Source of the DNA: an uncultured Prevotella sp.
Lineage (GTDB): Bacteria > Bacteroidota > Bacteroidia > Bacteroidales > Bacteroidaceae
Length of the DNA stretch: 64,000 nt
Reading direction: 5' to 3'
NCBI GenBank assembly: GCA_944319915.1
Contig: CALUEY010000007.1
Span: forward strand, 37,296 to 101,295
Position 1 is the stretch's first letter. The number at the start of each line of letters is the position of its first letter. The notes beneath the pieces were generated by a model. It worked only from the letters and a program-made list of their open reading frames with translations. It searched no databases and had not been told where the DNA came from. Shown here one piece after another: positions 1-6,982 of this stretch. A program made the translations under genes and the position numbers.

Positions 1-98
1 TATTGCCGGGCCACGGTGGAATGCTCGACCGATTCGACTCCTCGCTGCTTGCCCTGCCCGCCGCGGTGGTTTATCTCTATACGCTTACGCTGCTCTGA
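1..98 (+). CDS. cdsA: Phosphatidate cytidylyltransferase, C-terminal end only
   Basis: Only the last 31 residues lie in the window, read in the frame that begins at base 3. They open with PGHGGMLDRFDS, the family signature (H-G-G-x-x-D-R-x-D) of CDP-diglyceride synthase, followed by a final hydrophobic helix and a TGA at 96-98. The enzyme makes CDP-diacylglycerol from phosphatidic acid and CTP in the inner membrane. CDP-diacylglycerol is a lipid donor for phospholipids and possibly for the inositol lipids encoded near the other end of this window. The rest of the gene is upstream and cannot be checked. Confidence 0.9.
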   Translation, partial: LPGHGGMLDRFDSSLLALPAAVVYLYTLTLL

Positions 99-121
99 GC
101 AGGCCGCTGGGCATTTGCCAT

Positions 122-170
122 GCGCCCGTCTCCGCTTCATTTTAAGCGGTAACGGGCGCGTATTTTTTTT
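122..170 (+). terminator. Intrinsic terminator of cdsA
   Basis: The arms GCGCCCGT (122-129) and ACGGGCGC (152-159) pair perfectly. An inner helix CCGCTT/AAGCGG adds six pairs, and eight T residues follow at 163-170. It lies 24 bases after the cdsA stop. Confidence 0.85.
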
Positions 171-251
171 GTGTTGCCGTCAGTCTGTTGGCTTCGCAAT
201 AGAGCGAGCGGGCATATTTAATCTTGAAAATGTCACTGGCCGCATATCATT

Positions 252-447
252 AACCCAAATCGGTCGTTATACTTCGCTCAGATTTCGTACTGCTGCCAGT
301 CAGATTGCTTCCCGCTTTTGCCGAAGATGCAGCGGGCTACATCAAGAAAAAGCGGGAAGCAAGCAGGCGGCGGCAGTGCGGAAGATTGGTGGAGAGCCAA
401 CAATCGGTGTCAAGAGTGTGGTTGACGTCCTAACGACGATTTGGTTT
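252..447. repeat. Foldback element with terminal inverted repeats, copy 1
   Basis: A 196-bp intergenic element beginning AACCCAAATCGGTCG and ending in a near reverse complement of it. The interior is also roughly palindromic around GCGGGCTACATC. A second copy of almost the same length lies at 26494-26690, and a diverged left half lies at 6067-6160. It holds no credible ORF. The form is that of a MITE or other non-autonomous foldback repeat. No clear target duplication is visible, so mobility is inferred. Confidence 0.7.
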
Positions 448-549
448 AACTGTCGCGATAAGCATCCGCGAAGGCCTGTTTGTTCCCTAAGTATGTAAAC
501 TTTTTTGCCGATGCGGGTCTATCTGCGCAAAGTGCTGGCTTTCAGCGTA

Positions 550-637
550 TTGGCGAACGTGCCGTTTTGCCCTGCAAAACAGGCTTTTTCGCACGGCGAA
601 ACGGCACGTTTCGTCTCCCCCAATGGCCTGTTTTGCA
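550..637. repeat. 22-bp tandem palindromic array, 4 units
   Basis: Four abutting 22-bp units (550-571, 572-593, 594-615, 616-637), each carrying a form of AAAC-GGCC-GTTTTGC. Unit 2 and unit 4 are largely reverse complements (TTGCCCTGCAAAACAGGC against GCCTGTTTTGCAGGGCAA), so the array can also fold back on itself. First of nine such arrays in the window. Confidence 0.85.
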
Positions 638-805
638 GGGCAAGATGGCATGAGGGTCATTCCAAGTGAGGTTTTGTCATGTTTTGTTACTGTGCTGGGC
701 GGTAGGAAGTATAGCAGGTGCGGTAGGGAAGTGATGTGGGTGCGGTAGCGAGGTGTAGGTAGCATTGTCAGTAAAAATGGTTGGCCCTTCAGTAAAGGCT
801 ATACC

Positions 806-880
806 TTGTGGATTGGAAATCTTGAGTATCTTTGCATCATGAAGAAACGTGGTTGGCCGATGGAGGCCACGCGCCAATAA
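806..880 (+). other. Promoter followed by leaderless 13-codon mini-ORF
   Basis: TTG (806-808), an 18-base spacer and TATCTTTG (827-834) match the Bacteroidota promoter. Five bases later an ATG (839) opens a 13-codon frame, MKKRGWPMEATRQ, with TAA at 878-880. It may be a leaderless small protein, an RNA start or chance. The rest of 640-914 shows nothing recognisable. Confidence 0.3.
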
Positions 881-914
881 TTAATTTATTATGGAAAGTA
901 GATGCTCAAAATTA

Positions 915-1038
915 ATTGCCATCGAATTGTGCGCTATTCAGGAGATGCAGGGCAAAGCCCGAAGAGGGAATGTAGCGGGCTTCACGGCCAATGAGGCTTT
1001 GGGCTGCAGCCCTGAAGAGTGCGCAAGATGGTGGCAAT
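915..1038. repeat. Imperfect foldback repeat of about 124 bp
   Basis: The left arm from ATTGCCATC (915) and the right arm ending GGTGGCAAT (1038) are imperfect reverse complements over about 45 bases each, including CAGGGC/GCCCTG blocks. No ORF is present. The following bases to about 1308 hold no feature I can support. Confidence 0.5.
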
Positions 1039-1308
1039 GATATGGAGAGAATCTAAAATAATATGATATCGATTAATTTTGAATAGCTACTTAAAGACAA
1101 GCCAGCGTGTTGGCGGCAACTCCGAGGCGCTGGCCAGGGTTGCGGTTGCCGGGGGGCGTGAACGAGCGCGGTGGCATAGTCGGCCACGCCTCGCAGCAGC
1201 AAGCCTACGAGGCTGGGCGCGCCGTGTGTGCATGATGCCATAGTGAGCAGGCCTTGCGCCGCAGGGCGTTAAAAACTGCCCCTGGGCGGCATTTTGCGGA
1301 ACAAACCG

Positions 1309-1339
1309 TTGCCCGTGAGGGATAAATTTACTACCTTTG
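1309..1339 (+). promoter_or_regulatory. Promoter of the MATE-PPIase operon leader
   Basis: TTG at 1309-1311, a 20-base spacer and TACCTTTG at 1332-1339. The predicted start of transcription is near 1345, about 110 bases before the MATE start codon, and a terminator lies inside that leader. Confidence 0.7.
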
Positions 1340-1364
1340 CGCGGCGTTACACATTAATGGTATA

Positions 1365-1417
1365 AGTGGCGGTGGTGAGCCTGCGGAGATAAGCAGAGCC
1401 TGCGCCGCCACTTTTTT
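1365..1417 (+). terminator. Intrinsic terminator inside the MATE leader (possible attenuator)
   Basis: AGTGGCGGTG (1365-1374) pairs with CGCCGCCACT (1403-1412) and six T residues run 1412-1417. It lies after the promoter and 38 bases before the start codon, so transcripts must read through it. This is either an attenuator or the end of a separate short RNA. Confidence 0.65.
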
Positions 1418-1455
1418 GACTTCATCAGGCAAGGAAAGGAAACAAGGGCAAATAG

Positions 1456-2847
1456 ATGTTTGGCAAGAACAAGGGCGACGAGCTGCTGTCGTACATCCGC
1501 GAGGGTCGCGTCATGACCCGTGCAGAGAAGCTGCGCTTGATAGCGCAGCTCAGCGTGCCGTCCATCCTCTCGCAGATGTCGGCCACGGTGATGTTCTTCA
1601 TCGACGCTTCGATGGTGGGCAGCCTTGGCGCGCGGCAGTCGGCGTCGATAGGCTTGGTGGAGTCGTCCACGTGGCTGTTCAGCGGCCTGCTGGGTGCCGC
1701 CTCCATGGGATTCTCGGTGCAGGTGGCCCACGCCATCGGTGCCAACGACTTCGAGCGCGCCCGCCGCATACTGCGCCAGGGCCTGGTGTGCGCCCTCGCC
1801 TTCAGCCTGGTGCTCATGCTCCTGGGCATCGCCATCCACTCGCGCTTGCCATATTGGCTCGGCGGCGGCAGCGACATCGCTTCCGACTCATCGATGTATT
1901 TCCTCATCTTCTCGCTTGCCCTGCCTTTCTACCAGCTGCAGAATCTGTCGGGGAGCATGCTCAAGTGCAGCGGCAACATGAGGGTGCCGAGCATGCTCAA
2001 CATACTCATGTGCCTGCTCGACGTAGTGTTCAACTACTTCTTTATATTCATCGCAGGCCTTGGCGTGCCAGGGGCCGCGCTCGGCACGTTGTGCGCCATA
2101 GCCGTGTCGGCCTCGCTGATGGCGTGGTCGCTGCTGTTCCGCTCGCCCTACCTGGCCCTCAAGGGGCGGCCCGGCTCGTTCAGGCCCACGGCCGACTGCG
2201 TTGGCACGGCGTTCAAGATAGGCGCGCCCATGGGCCTCCAGCAGATACTGATGGGCGGTGCGCAGATTGTGAGCACGGCCATCGTGGCCCCGCTGGGCAA
2301 CATCTCGATAGCCGCAAATACCTTCGCCATAACAGTGGAGAGCCTGTGCTACATGCCCGGCTACGGCATAGCCGACGCCGCCACCACGCTCGTGGGGCAG
2401 GGCATTGGGGCAGGCCAGCGCGCCCTCACGCGCAGTTTTGCCCGCCTGTCGGTGGGCATGGGCATGGTGGTCATGACGTTCATGGCTGTGCTCATGTACG
2501 TCTTTGCCCCCAGCATAATGTCGCTGATGACCCCCGTCGAGGCCATCCGCGGCCTGAGCGTGGCCGCGCTGCGCATAGAGGCGTTCGCCGAGCCTATGTT
2601 TGCGGCCGCCATCGTGTGCTACGGGGTGTTCATAGGCGCGGGCGACACGCTCAAGCCCGCCGCCATGAACCTGTTCAGCATGTGGGCCGTGCGCCTTTCG
2701 CTGGCCGCCGCGCTGGCTCCCCACTACGGGCTGCGGGGCGTTTGGACGGCCATGGCCATAGAGCTTACGTTCAGGGGATGCATCTTCCTGCTGAGGCTTT
2801 TCAAGGGCGGATGGATGAAAGGCATACCACAAAAACATACGATATGA
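1456..2847 (+). CDS. MATE family efflux transporter
   Basis: A 463-residue polytopic membrane protein with about twelve hydrophobic helices in two homologous halves, the length and layout of MATE cation/drug antiporters. These export cationic compounds across the inner membrane using Na+ or H+ gradients; the substrate cannot be told from sequence. The N-terminus (MFGKNKGDELLSYI, then a long amphipathic segment) is typical of Bacteroidota members. The ATG at 1456 is chosen because upstream sequence in frame is leader RNA. The stop overlaps the start of the next gene by four bases (ATGA), so the two are probably translationally coupled. A terminator hairpin in the leader suggests regulated read-through. 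Confidence 0.9.
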   Translation: MFGKNKGDELLSYIREGRVMTRAEKLRLIAQLSVPSILSQMSATVMFFIDASMVGSLGARQSASIGLVESSTWLFSGLLGAASMGFSVQVAHAIGANDFERARRILRQGLVCALAFSLVLMLLGIAIHSRLPYWLGGGSDIASDSSMYFLIFSLALPFYQLQNLSGSMLKCSGNMRVPSMLNILMCLLDVVFNYFFIFIAGLGVPGAALGTLCAIAVSASLMAWSLLFRSPYLALKGRPGSFRPTADCVGTAFKIGAPMGLQQILMGGAQIVSTAIVAPLGNISIAANTFAITVESLCYMPGYGIADAATTLVGQGIGAGQRALTRSFARLSVGMGMVVMTFMAVLMYVFAPSIMSLMTPVEAIRGLSVAALRIEAFAEPMFAAAIVCYGVFIGAGDTLKPAAMNLFSMWAVRLSLAAALAPHYGLRGVWTAMAIELTFRGCIFLLRLFKGGWMKGIPQKHTI

Positions 2848-3518
2848 GCCGACTTGCATTTTCTCTGTTTTTCCTCATGGCTGGCGTGGCCTGCGCGCTT
2901 GGCGCCGGGCGCAAGGCCGTGGTCATGGAGACCACGGTAGGCAGCTTGCGCATAGAGCTGTACGACGAGACTCCCGTCCACCGTGACAACTTCCTGAAGC
3001 TTGTGCGCAGCCACTTCTACGACAGCCTGCTGTTCCACCGCGTGGTGCGCAACTTCGTGGTGCAGGCGGGCGACCCCGCCAGCAAAAACGCCGAGCCGGG
3101 CAGCCTGCTCGGCGGCGGGACCCTGCCTTACCGACTGCCAGCCGAGGTGAGGCTGCCACGGCTGTACCACAAGCGAGGCGCAGTGGCCATGGCACGCGAG
3201 GCCGACGACATGAACCCCAGCCGCGAGTCGGACGCCTGCCAGTTCTACATCGTGTGGGGCAAGCGTCACTCCACAGCCGTGGTGGAGGCTGAACGAGAGC
3301 GCATCGACACCCTTGGCGGCGGGGCTGCAATGTCTGACGAGATGTTTGAGACGTACAGGAAGGTGGGCGGCCTGCCGCAGCTCGACGGCCTCTACACCGT
3401 GTTCGGCGAAGTGACCGACGGCATGGACGTAGTGGAAAAGATGCTTGGCGCACTGACCGACGACAACGACCGCCCGCTCGCTGACATAAGGATAATCTCC
3501 GCCAGGGTGGAGGAGTGA
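2844..3518 (+). CDS. Secreted cyclophilin-type peptidyl-prolyl isomerase
   Basis: 224 residues: a signal peptide of about 20 residues (hydrophobic core LAFSLFFLMAGVACAL), then a cyclophilin domain. Family blocks seen are TTVGSLRIELYDETPVHRDNF, FHRVVRNFVVQAGDP and VFGEVTDGMDVVEKM. A roughly 45-residue insertion between the active-site strands (around KRHSTAVVEAERERIDTLGG) is common in Bacteroidales members. It should act in the periplasm, catalysing prolyl cis-trans isomerisation during folding. The ATG overlaps the MATE stop. A much longer in-frame ORF running back to 1416 is an artefact of high GC. No functional link to the transporter is known; the pairing may reflect shared expression only. 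Confidence 0.88.
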   Translation: MSRLAFSLFFLMAGVACALGAGRKAVVMETTVGSLRIELYDETPVHRDNFLKLVRSHFYDSLLFHRVVRNFVVQAGDPASKNAEPGSLLGGGTLPYRLPAEVRLPRLYHKRGAVAMAREADDMNPSRESDACQFYIVWGKRHSTAVVEAERERIDTLGGGAAMSDEMFETYRKVGGLPQLDGLYTVFGEVTDGMDVVEKMLGALTDDNDRPLADIRIISARVEE

Positions 3519-3551
3519 TGCCGCATTCGGCCTGCCGGCAGTCGTGCCGCG

Positions 3552-3596
3552 GCCCCTTAGCCGCCTGCTGTGGGCAAAAAGGGGCTGCTTTGTTTT
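3552..3596 (+). terminator. Probable terminator of the MATE-PPIase operon
   Basis: GCCCCTT (3552-3558) pairs with AAGGGGC (3579-3585), followed by the T-rich run TGCTTTGTTTT. The T tract also contains the -33 element of the rsmA promoter, so the two signals overlap. Confidence 0.55.
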
Positions 3597-3624
3597 GCTT
3601 TTAGCCAAACATCAACTAACTTTG
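3594..3624 (+). promoter_or_regulatory. rsmA promoter giving a leaderless or nearly leaderless mRNA
   Basis: TTTG (3594-3597), a 19-base spacer and TAACTTTG (3617-3624), an ideal match. The rsmA ATG is at 3633, eight bases after the box, about where Bacteroidota transcription starts. Confidence 0.75.
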
Positions 3625-3632
3625 CACCCATC

Positions 3633-4451
3633 ATGAAGCAAGTAAAGCCTAAGAAAAACCTCGGCCAGCACTTCCTGACCGACCTCGACATAGCGCGGCG
3701 CATAGCCGACACCGTTGACGCTTGCCCCGGAATACCCGTACTGGAGGTGGGGCCGGGCATGGGCGTGCTTACGCAGTACCTCATCGTGAAGCCCCGCGAG
3801 GTGAAGGTGGTGGAGATAGACGCCGAGTCGGTGGCATACCTGCACGAGCGTTTTCCGGCCCTGGCCGACCGCATAGTGGCCGCCGACTTCCTCCGCATGG
3901 ACCTCTCCGAGGTGTTCGGTGGCAGGCCGTTCGTGCTCACCGGCAACTATCCTTACGACATTTCGTCGCAGATTTTCTTCAAGATGATAGACAACCGGCA
4001 GCTCATACCGTGCTGTACGGGCATGATACAGCGGGAGGTCGCCCAGCGCATGGCCTCAGCCCCGGGCTGCAAGGCATACGGCATACTGAGCGTGATGACG
4101 CAGGCTTGGTATGACGTGGAATACCTGTTTACTGTTGACGAGGGCGTGTTCAATCCCCCGCCTAAGGTGAAGAGTGCCGTGATACGCATGACCCGCAACG
4201 CGCGCACCAGCCTCGGGTGCGACGAGGCGCTGTTCCGCCGCGTTGTAAAGACGGTGTTCAACCAGCGGCGCAAGATGCTCCGCGTGAGCCTGCGTCCTTT
4301 GTTTGGCGGGCAGACCCCGTCTCCGGGCTTTTTCGATGGCCCGCTTATGACCATGCGCCCCGAGCAGCTCGGCGTTGGCCAATTTGTGGAACTAACCAAC
4401 ATGGTGGCCCGTGAGGCAGGCTCGGCCTTGCATGGCGGCAATGTCCGTTGA
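3633..4451 (+). CDS. rsmA: 16S rRNA (adenine1518/1519-N6)-dimethyltransferase
   Basis: 272 residues, typical for RsmA/KsgA. It opens MKQVKPKKNLGQHFL, where NLGQHFL is the family hallmark, followed by the SAM-binding loop EVGPGMGVLTQYL and the target-base motif GNYPYDISSQIFFKM. In many homologues that motif reads N-[LFY]-P-Y-N-I-S; here the second Asn is Asp, a variation worth noting but not evidence of inactivity. The enzyme dimethylates two adjacent adenines in the 3' terminal hairpin of 16S rRNA late in small-subunit assembly. The start is fixed by the promoter eight bases upstream; an in-frame start at 3570 would precede the promoter. Confidence 0.95.
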   Translation: MKQVKPKKNLGQHFLTDLDIARRIADTVDACPGIPVLEVGPGMGVLTQYLIVKPREVKVVEIDAESVAYLHERFPALADRIVAADFLRMDLSEVFGGRPFVLTGNYPYDISSQIFFKMIDNRQLIPCCTGMIQREVAQRMASAPGCKAYGILSVMTQAWYDVEYLFTVDEGVFNPPPKVKSAVIRMTRNARTSLGCDEALFRRVVKTVFNQRRKMLRVSLRPLFGGQTPSPGFFDGPLMTMRPEQLGVGQFVELTNMVAREAGSALHGGNVR

Positions 4452-4526
4452 GGCTCTGTGTGCGGCCACATTATTTGATATATGTCAAAAACAAGCTGAT
4501 TTTATGTTATAAAACATATTTCTCGC

Positions 4527-4557
4527 TTTGTCAGTTCGCCAAAACCCACTACCTTTG
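4527..4557 (+). promoter_or_regulatory. Promoter of ncRNA candidate 1
   Basis: TTTG (4527-4530), exactly 19 bases, then TACCTTTG (4550-4557). It is one of the best promoter matches in the window, although no gene follows. Confidence 0.75.
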
Positions 4558-4562
4558 CACCG

Positions 4563-4890
4563 TCAAAAGACAAAAAGAAAGATTAGCATAAGGTAATAAG
4601 ATATAGGGTAGCACATAGGTAATAAGGAAGGTACTTAAGATTTACAGTTAACGCTCAATAGGCAAAAGAGGTATTGGTCAAGGTAAGGATTTCAGGATGA
4701 CAAACCTTTGTATGAGAAAGGTAGGAAGGTTGTTTAAGATGATGTAAATCCTGTTTGCAGCGAAAGCTGCAACAGGTATGGGGGTGGGAACCATCAAGAA
4801 CCCCACTTCTCATTTTAGATTGAAGTATGGATTTTAGGGTTATATAATGGGCGGACGGCATCGATGCGAATCGATGTCCGTCCGTTTTTT
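4563..4890 (+). ncRNA. Candidate structured non-coding RNA 1, about 330 nt
   Basis: The transcript is bounded by a strong promoter and a strong intrinsic terminator and has no ORF longer than 16 codons. The 5' half is purine-rich with repeated AGGTAA blocks. Then come a hairpin with a GAAA tetraloop (CCTGTTTGCAGC-GAAA-GCTGCAACAGG, about 4749-4776), a GTGGG/CCCAC hairpin and the terminator. A small frame MTNLCMRKVGRLFKMM (from 4698) could be translated. It lacks the signature blocks of RNase P RNA, tmRNA and SRP RNA that I can recall. Blocks are shared with the next candidate RNA. Family unknown; it might be the 6S RNA of this lineage, which I cannot decide by eye. Confidence 0.6.
4852..4890 (+). 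terminator. Intrinsic terminator of ncRNA candidate 1
   Basis: CGGACGGCATCGAT (4852-4865), tetraloop GCGA, then ATCGATGTCCGTCCG (4870-4884) with a single bulged T, followed by six T residues. Confidence 0.9.
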
Positions 4891-5272
4891 CATGCCTTCC
4901 CCACGGCTCGTTGGCTCGGCTTTGGGTCAGCTTTAGCCTCCTTGCTTGGTGGTGGGCGCAAGGTGTGGCAGTTGGCATTGCTGCATCCAATGTTTATGCA
5001 TTGGTGCGTGTATCCCCATTGCGCTTTATGCATAGCCAGGCAAGCCTGCCGTGGGCACTTGTGCGTTGCAGGCGGGTTGTTTCATCGCCTTTGCTTGTTT
5101 GCGCCGGGCAGGCTTAGCGGCAGTTCACAATCAATGACTTTGTATCGAATTTTATGGTTGTGTGCGTACACAATTGTGCCGTGTCCGCACACAGTATGTT
5201 GATTTAAGTCAAAAGAAAGGCAATGTTTTGAAATCTGCAGGTGCAAAAGTGGCGGCCTTTCGGCAATCGTTG

Positions 5273-5584
5273 TAACTTTGCATCGTGAAAAGGTTGATGA
5301 TGAATAGAGATACGAAGATATAAAAAAATATGTAAGGTAATGATGAGGAAAGGTAGAAAGGCTGTCAGCAAAAAGTCAGGATGAGCGGCTGCTTGATGGC
5401 GGCCAAACAACGAAAAAATCAAGAAGGAATAGTCAAGGATAGGTAAGATGGAAGATTGTAAGGATAACAAACGATAGTGATCGTGATTTCGTCGTGAGAC
5501 GGGTTGGTACTTAAGTTTAGGTTAATAGGTATTGAGAATCATGGCCGTTTGCCGCCGGCAACGGATGCACTGTGCGGCGGCCAT
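5273..5584 (+). ncRNA. Candidate non-coding RNA 2, related to candidate 1
   Basis: TAACTTTG at 5273-5280 begins a purine-rich stretch resembling candidate 1. Shared blocks: ATGAGGAAAGGTAGAAAGG (5342-5360) against ATGAGAAAGGTAGGAAGG (near 4710), GGTACTTAAG plus a following GTTAATAGG-TATTG segment, and GGATAACAAAC against GGATGACAAAC. The order of blocks differs. The 3' boundary is taken at the hairpin ATGGCC..GCCGC/GCGGC..GGCCAT (5541-5584), which lacks a T tract, so the end is uncertain. Only tiny frames occur, for example MRKGRKAVSKKSG. The range includes the promoter box. Confidence 0.45.
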
Positions 5585-5622
5585 GGCGAAAGGTAACGGG
5601 CATGGGCGCGCGAAGCCCGCCG

Positions 5623-5707
5623 TACCTTTGTTTCAGAAGAAGGTTTTTAGTTATTGATATCGTTTAGTTGCAGTTCCGGGGACGTGAGTCTTAGGGCTGC
5701 TTTTTTT
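5623..5707 (+). ncRNA. Candidate short transcript 3
   Basis: TACCTTTG (5623-5630) is followed 70 bases later by a weak hairpin (GCAG 5670-5673 with CTGC 5697-5700 and TCC/GGG inside) and seven T residues (5701-5707). This could be a short RNA of about 70 nt. No -33 element is evident. The following 5708-5914 is GC-rich with nothing I can name. Confidence 0.3.
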
Positions 5708-5914
5708 GTTTCAGGCAGTAGGTGGGGCCGTTGCGCGGCCACGGCTGCGGCAGTTGCGGCAGCGCAGTGTACTGCTGATGGGGCTGCTCTGTGGCGTCGG
5801 CGTGGCGTAGGTGGCGTCGCCGAATTGCGCAGTGGCAGTATGCCGGATTTTAACAAATGATTGTTAAACGGATGCTTCCCTTCCCTTTTTCCTAACAGCC
5901 TGGCCCACAACTAC

Positions 5915-6024
5915 TTGCAAAACTGGCCGTTTTGGCTTGCCAAACAGGCCGTTTGAGGCTGCCAAATGGCCTGTTTCGCCTTGCGAAACCGCCCGTTTTG
6001 CACTGCCATTTGGCATGGCCCTGC
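5915..6024. repeat. 22-bp tandem palindromic array, 5 units
   Basis: Units at 5915-5936, 5937-5958, 5959-5980, 5981-6002 and a decayed 6003-6024. Unit 2 reads TTGCCAAACAGGCCGTTTG. The flank TTGTTAAAC lies about 53 bases upstream. Confidence 0.85.
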
Positions 6025-6066
6025 CAATGCTCGCGGCGAGGCATGAGTGAAGTTGCATATTTTTAA

Positions 6067-6263
6067 CTGCAATCGGAGCGTAAGGGCTCGCTCAGACTTA
6101 GTGCCGCTGCCAGGCTGATTGCTTTCCGCCGTTTGACAGAGTTGAGCGGGCTAAATGATCAAAGCGTCAACAAAAAGCAGCCGGAAAGACACCGCAGGCC
6201 ATGGGCAAAGTGGGCATCAGGCATGGAATGAGTGCTGCTGTAAAAAATCGAAGCAGTTTCTTA
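6067..6263. repeat. Composite dispersed repeat upstream of vsr
   Basis: The left part (6067-6160) resembles the left half of the foldback element at 252-447 (CGCTCAGA, CTGCCAG, TGATTGCTT, GCGGGCTA). The right part (6147-6263) matches 10703-10821 along about 118 bases, including CAGCCGGAAAG-ACACCGC, GCCATGGGCAAAG and CAGTTTCTTA. An ORF running through it into vsr is not a real N-terminus. Confidence 0.55.
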
Positions 6264-6330
6264 AGTATGACGGAAGTAAGTGTTGTGAAAATAAAGCGGC
6301 CGCCAATGCGATGTTCTCGCGGGATTTTAG

Positions 6331-6338
6331 TAAGTTTG
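6331..6338 (+). promoter_or_regulatory. vsr promoter -7 box
   Basis: TAAGTTTG lies six bases before the GTG chosen as the vsr start, predicting a leaderless or almost leaderless message. No convincing -33 element is seen. Confidence 0.45.
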
Positions 6339-6343
6339 CAGCC

Positions 6344-6856
6344 GTGAAAGCAGACAGCGGAACTACTACTGACGAAGAGCGCCAGCGCCTGGCGCGGAGC
6401 CACATCATGGCGGCTATACACAGCCGGGACACCAAGCCCGAGCTGATAGTGCGCCGCTATCTCTTTGCGCGGGGCTTCCGCTTTCGCCTGAACCACCCGC
6501 GGCTGCCGGGCAGGCCCGACATAGTGCTGCGCAAGTATCGCACGGTGATCTTCGTCAATGGCTGCTTTTGGCACGGCCACGACTGCCCGGCCTTCCACCT
6601 GCCCAAGACCAACGTGGACTTCTGGCGGCGGAAGATAGAGCGCAACCGCCTGCGCGACGCCAGCGTGCAGCGGCGGCTTGCCGCCATGGGCTGGCACTGC
6701 ATAACCGTATGGGAGTGTGAGCTGAAGAAGGAAAGGCGCGCCGGCACGCTCCTCTCGCTTGAGTATACGCTCAACCGCATCTACCTGCGCGACCGCGAGG
6801 TGCGCTATGCCCCGCCAGAGGAAGAAAGCCTCATGGCTGCCGAGCCTGAGCCGTGA
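6344..6856 (+). CDS. vsr: Very short patch repair (Vsr) endonuclease
   Basis: 170 residues from a GTG start. The body matches the Vsr family: RDTKPELIVRRYLFARGFRFR, then LPGRPDIVLRKY with the metal-binding Asp at about residue 59, then VIFVNGCFWHGHDC with its His/Cys cluster, and NVDFWRRKIERNRLRD. Vsr nicks beside T in T:G mismatches that arise from deamination of 5-methylcytosine. Such genes usually sit beside a cytosine-5 methyltransferase; none is visible here, so this is an orphan, or its partner is elsewhere. The GTG at 6344 is preferred over upstream starts because those run through repeat DNA and lie before the promoter box. Confidence 0.85.
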   Translation: MKADSGTTTDEERQRLARSHIMAAIHSRDTKPELIVRRYLFARGFRFRLNHPRLPGRPDIVLRKYRTVIFVNGCFWHGHDCPAFHLPKTNVDFWRRKIERNRLRDASVQRRLAAMGWHCITVWECELKKERRAGTLLSLEYTLNRIYLRDREVRYAPPEEESLMAAEPEP

Positions 6857-6982
6857 GCGCCGCGCCGGCTGCCGCCCCTGCGCATGGCAGGGAGCTGTGG
6901 CAGCTGCGTTTGCCATTGTTTCAACCTGCAAACTCGTTGAAATGCCATGGCGTTCTGCATGGCTCTGACCCGTAGGCCGGTG

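Noticed and set aside
16-498. 160-codon ORF after cdsA
   Set aside because: It runs through the cdsA end, a terminator and a foldback repeat and has no protein-like pattern.
550-637. 22-bp arrays as CRISPR
   Set aside because: Units abut without unique spacers, are degenerate, and no cas gene is present.
1416-3518. 700-codon plus-strand ORF across the MATE gene and the isomerase
   Set aside because: Only the part from 2844 is a recognisable protein; upstream it is an off-frame shadow of the MATE gene in high-GC DNA.
4655-4990. Minus-strand ORF across ncRNA candidate 1
   Set aside because: Antisense to a promoter-terminator unit and without any start signals or protein-like composition.
6155-6343. 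N-terminal extension of vsr
   Set aside because: It is repeat DNA shared with a non-coding copy at 10703, and the promoter box lies downstream of that start.
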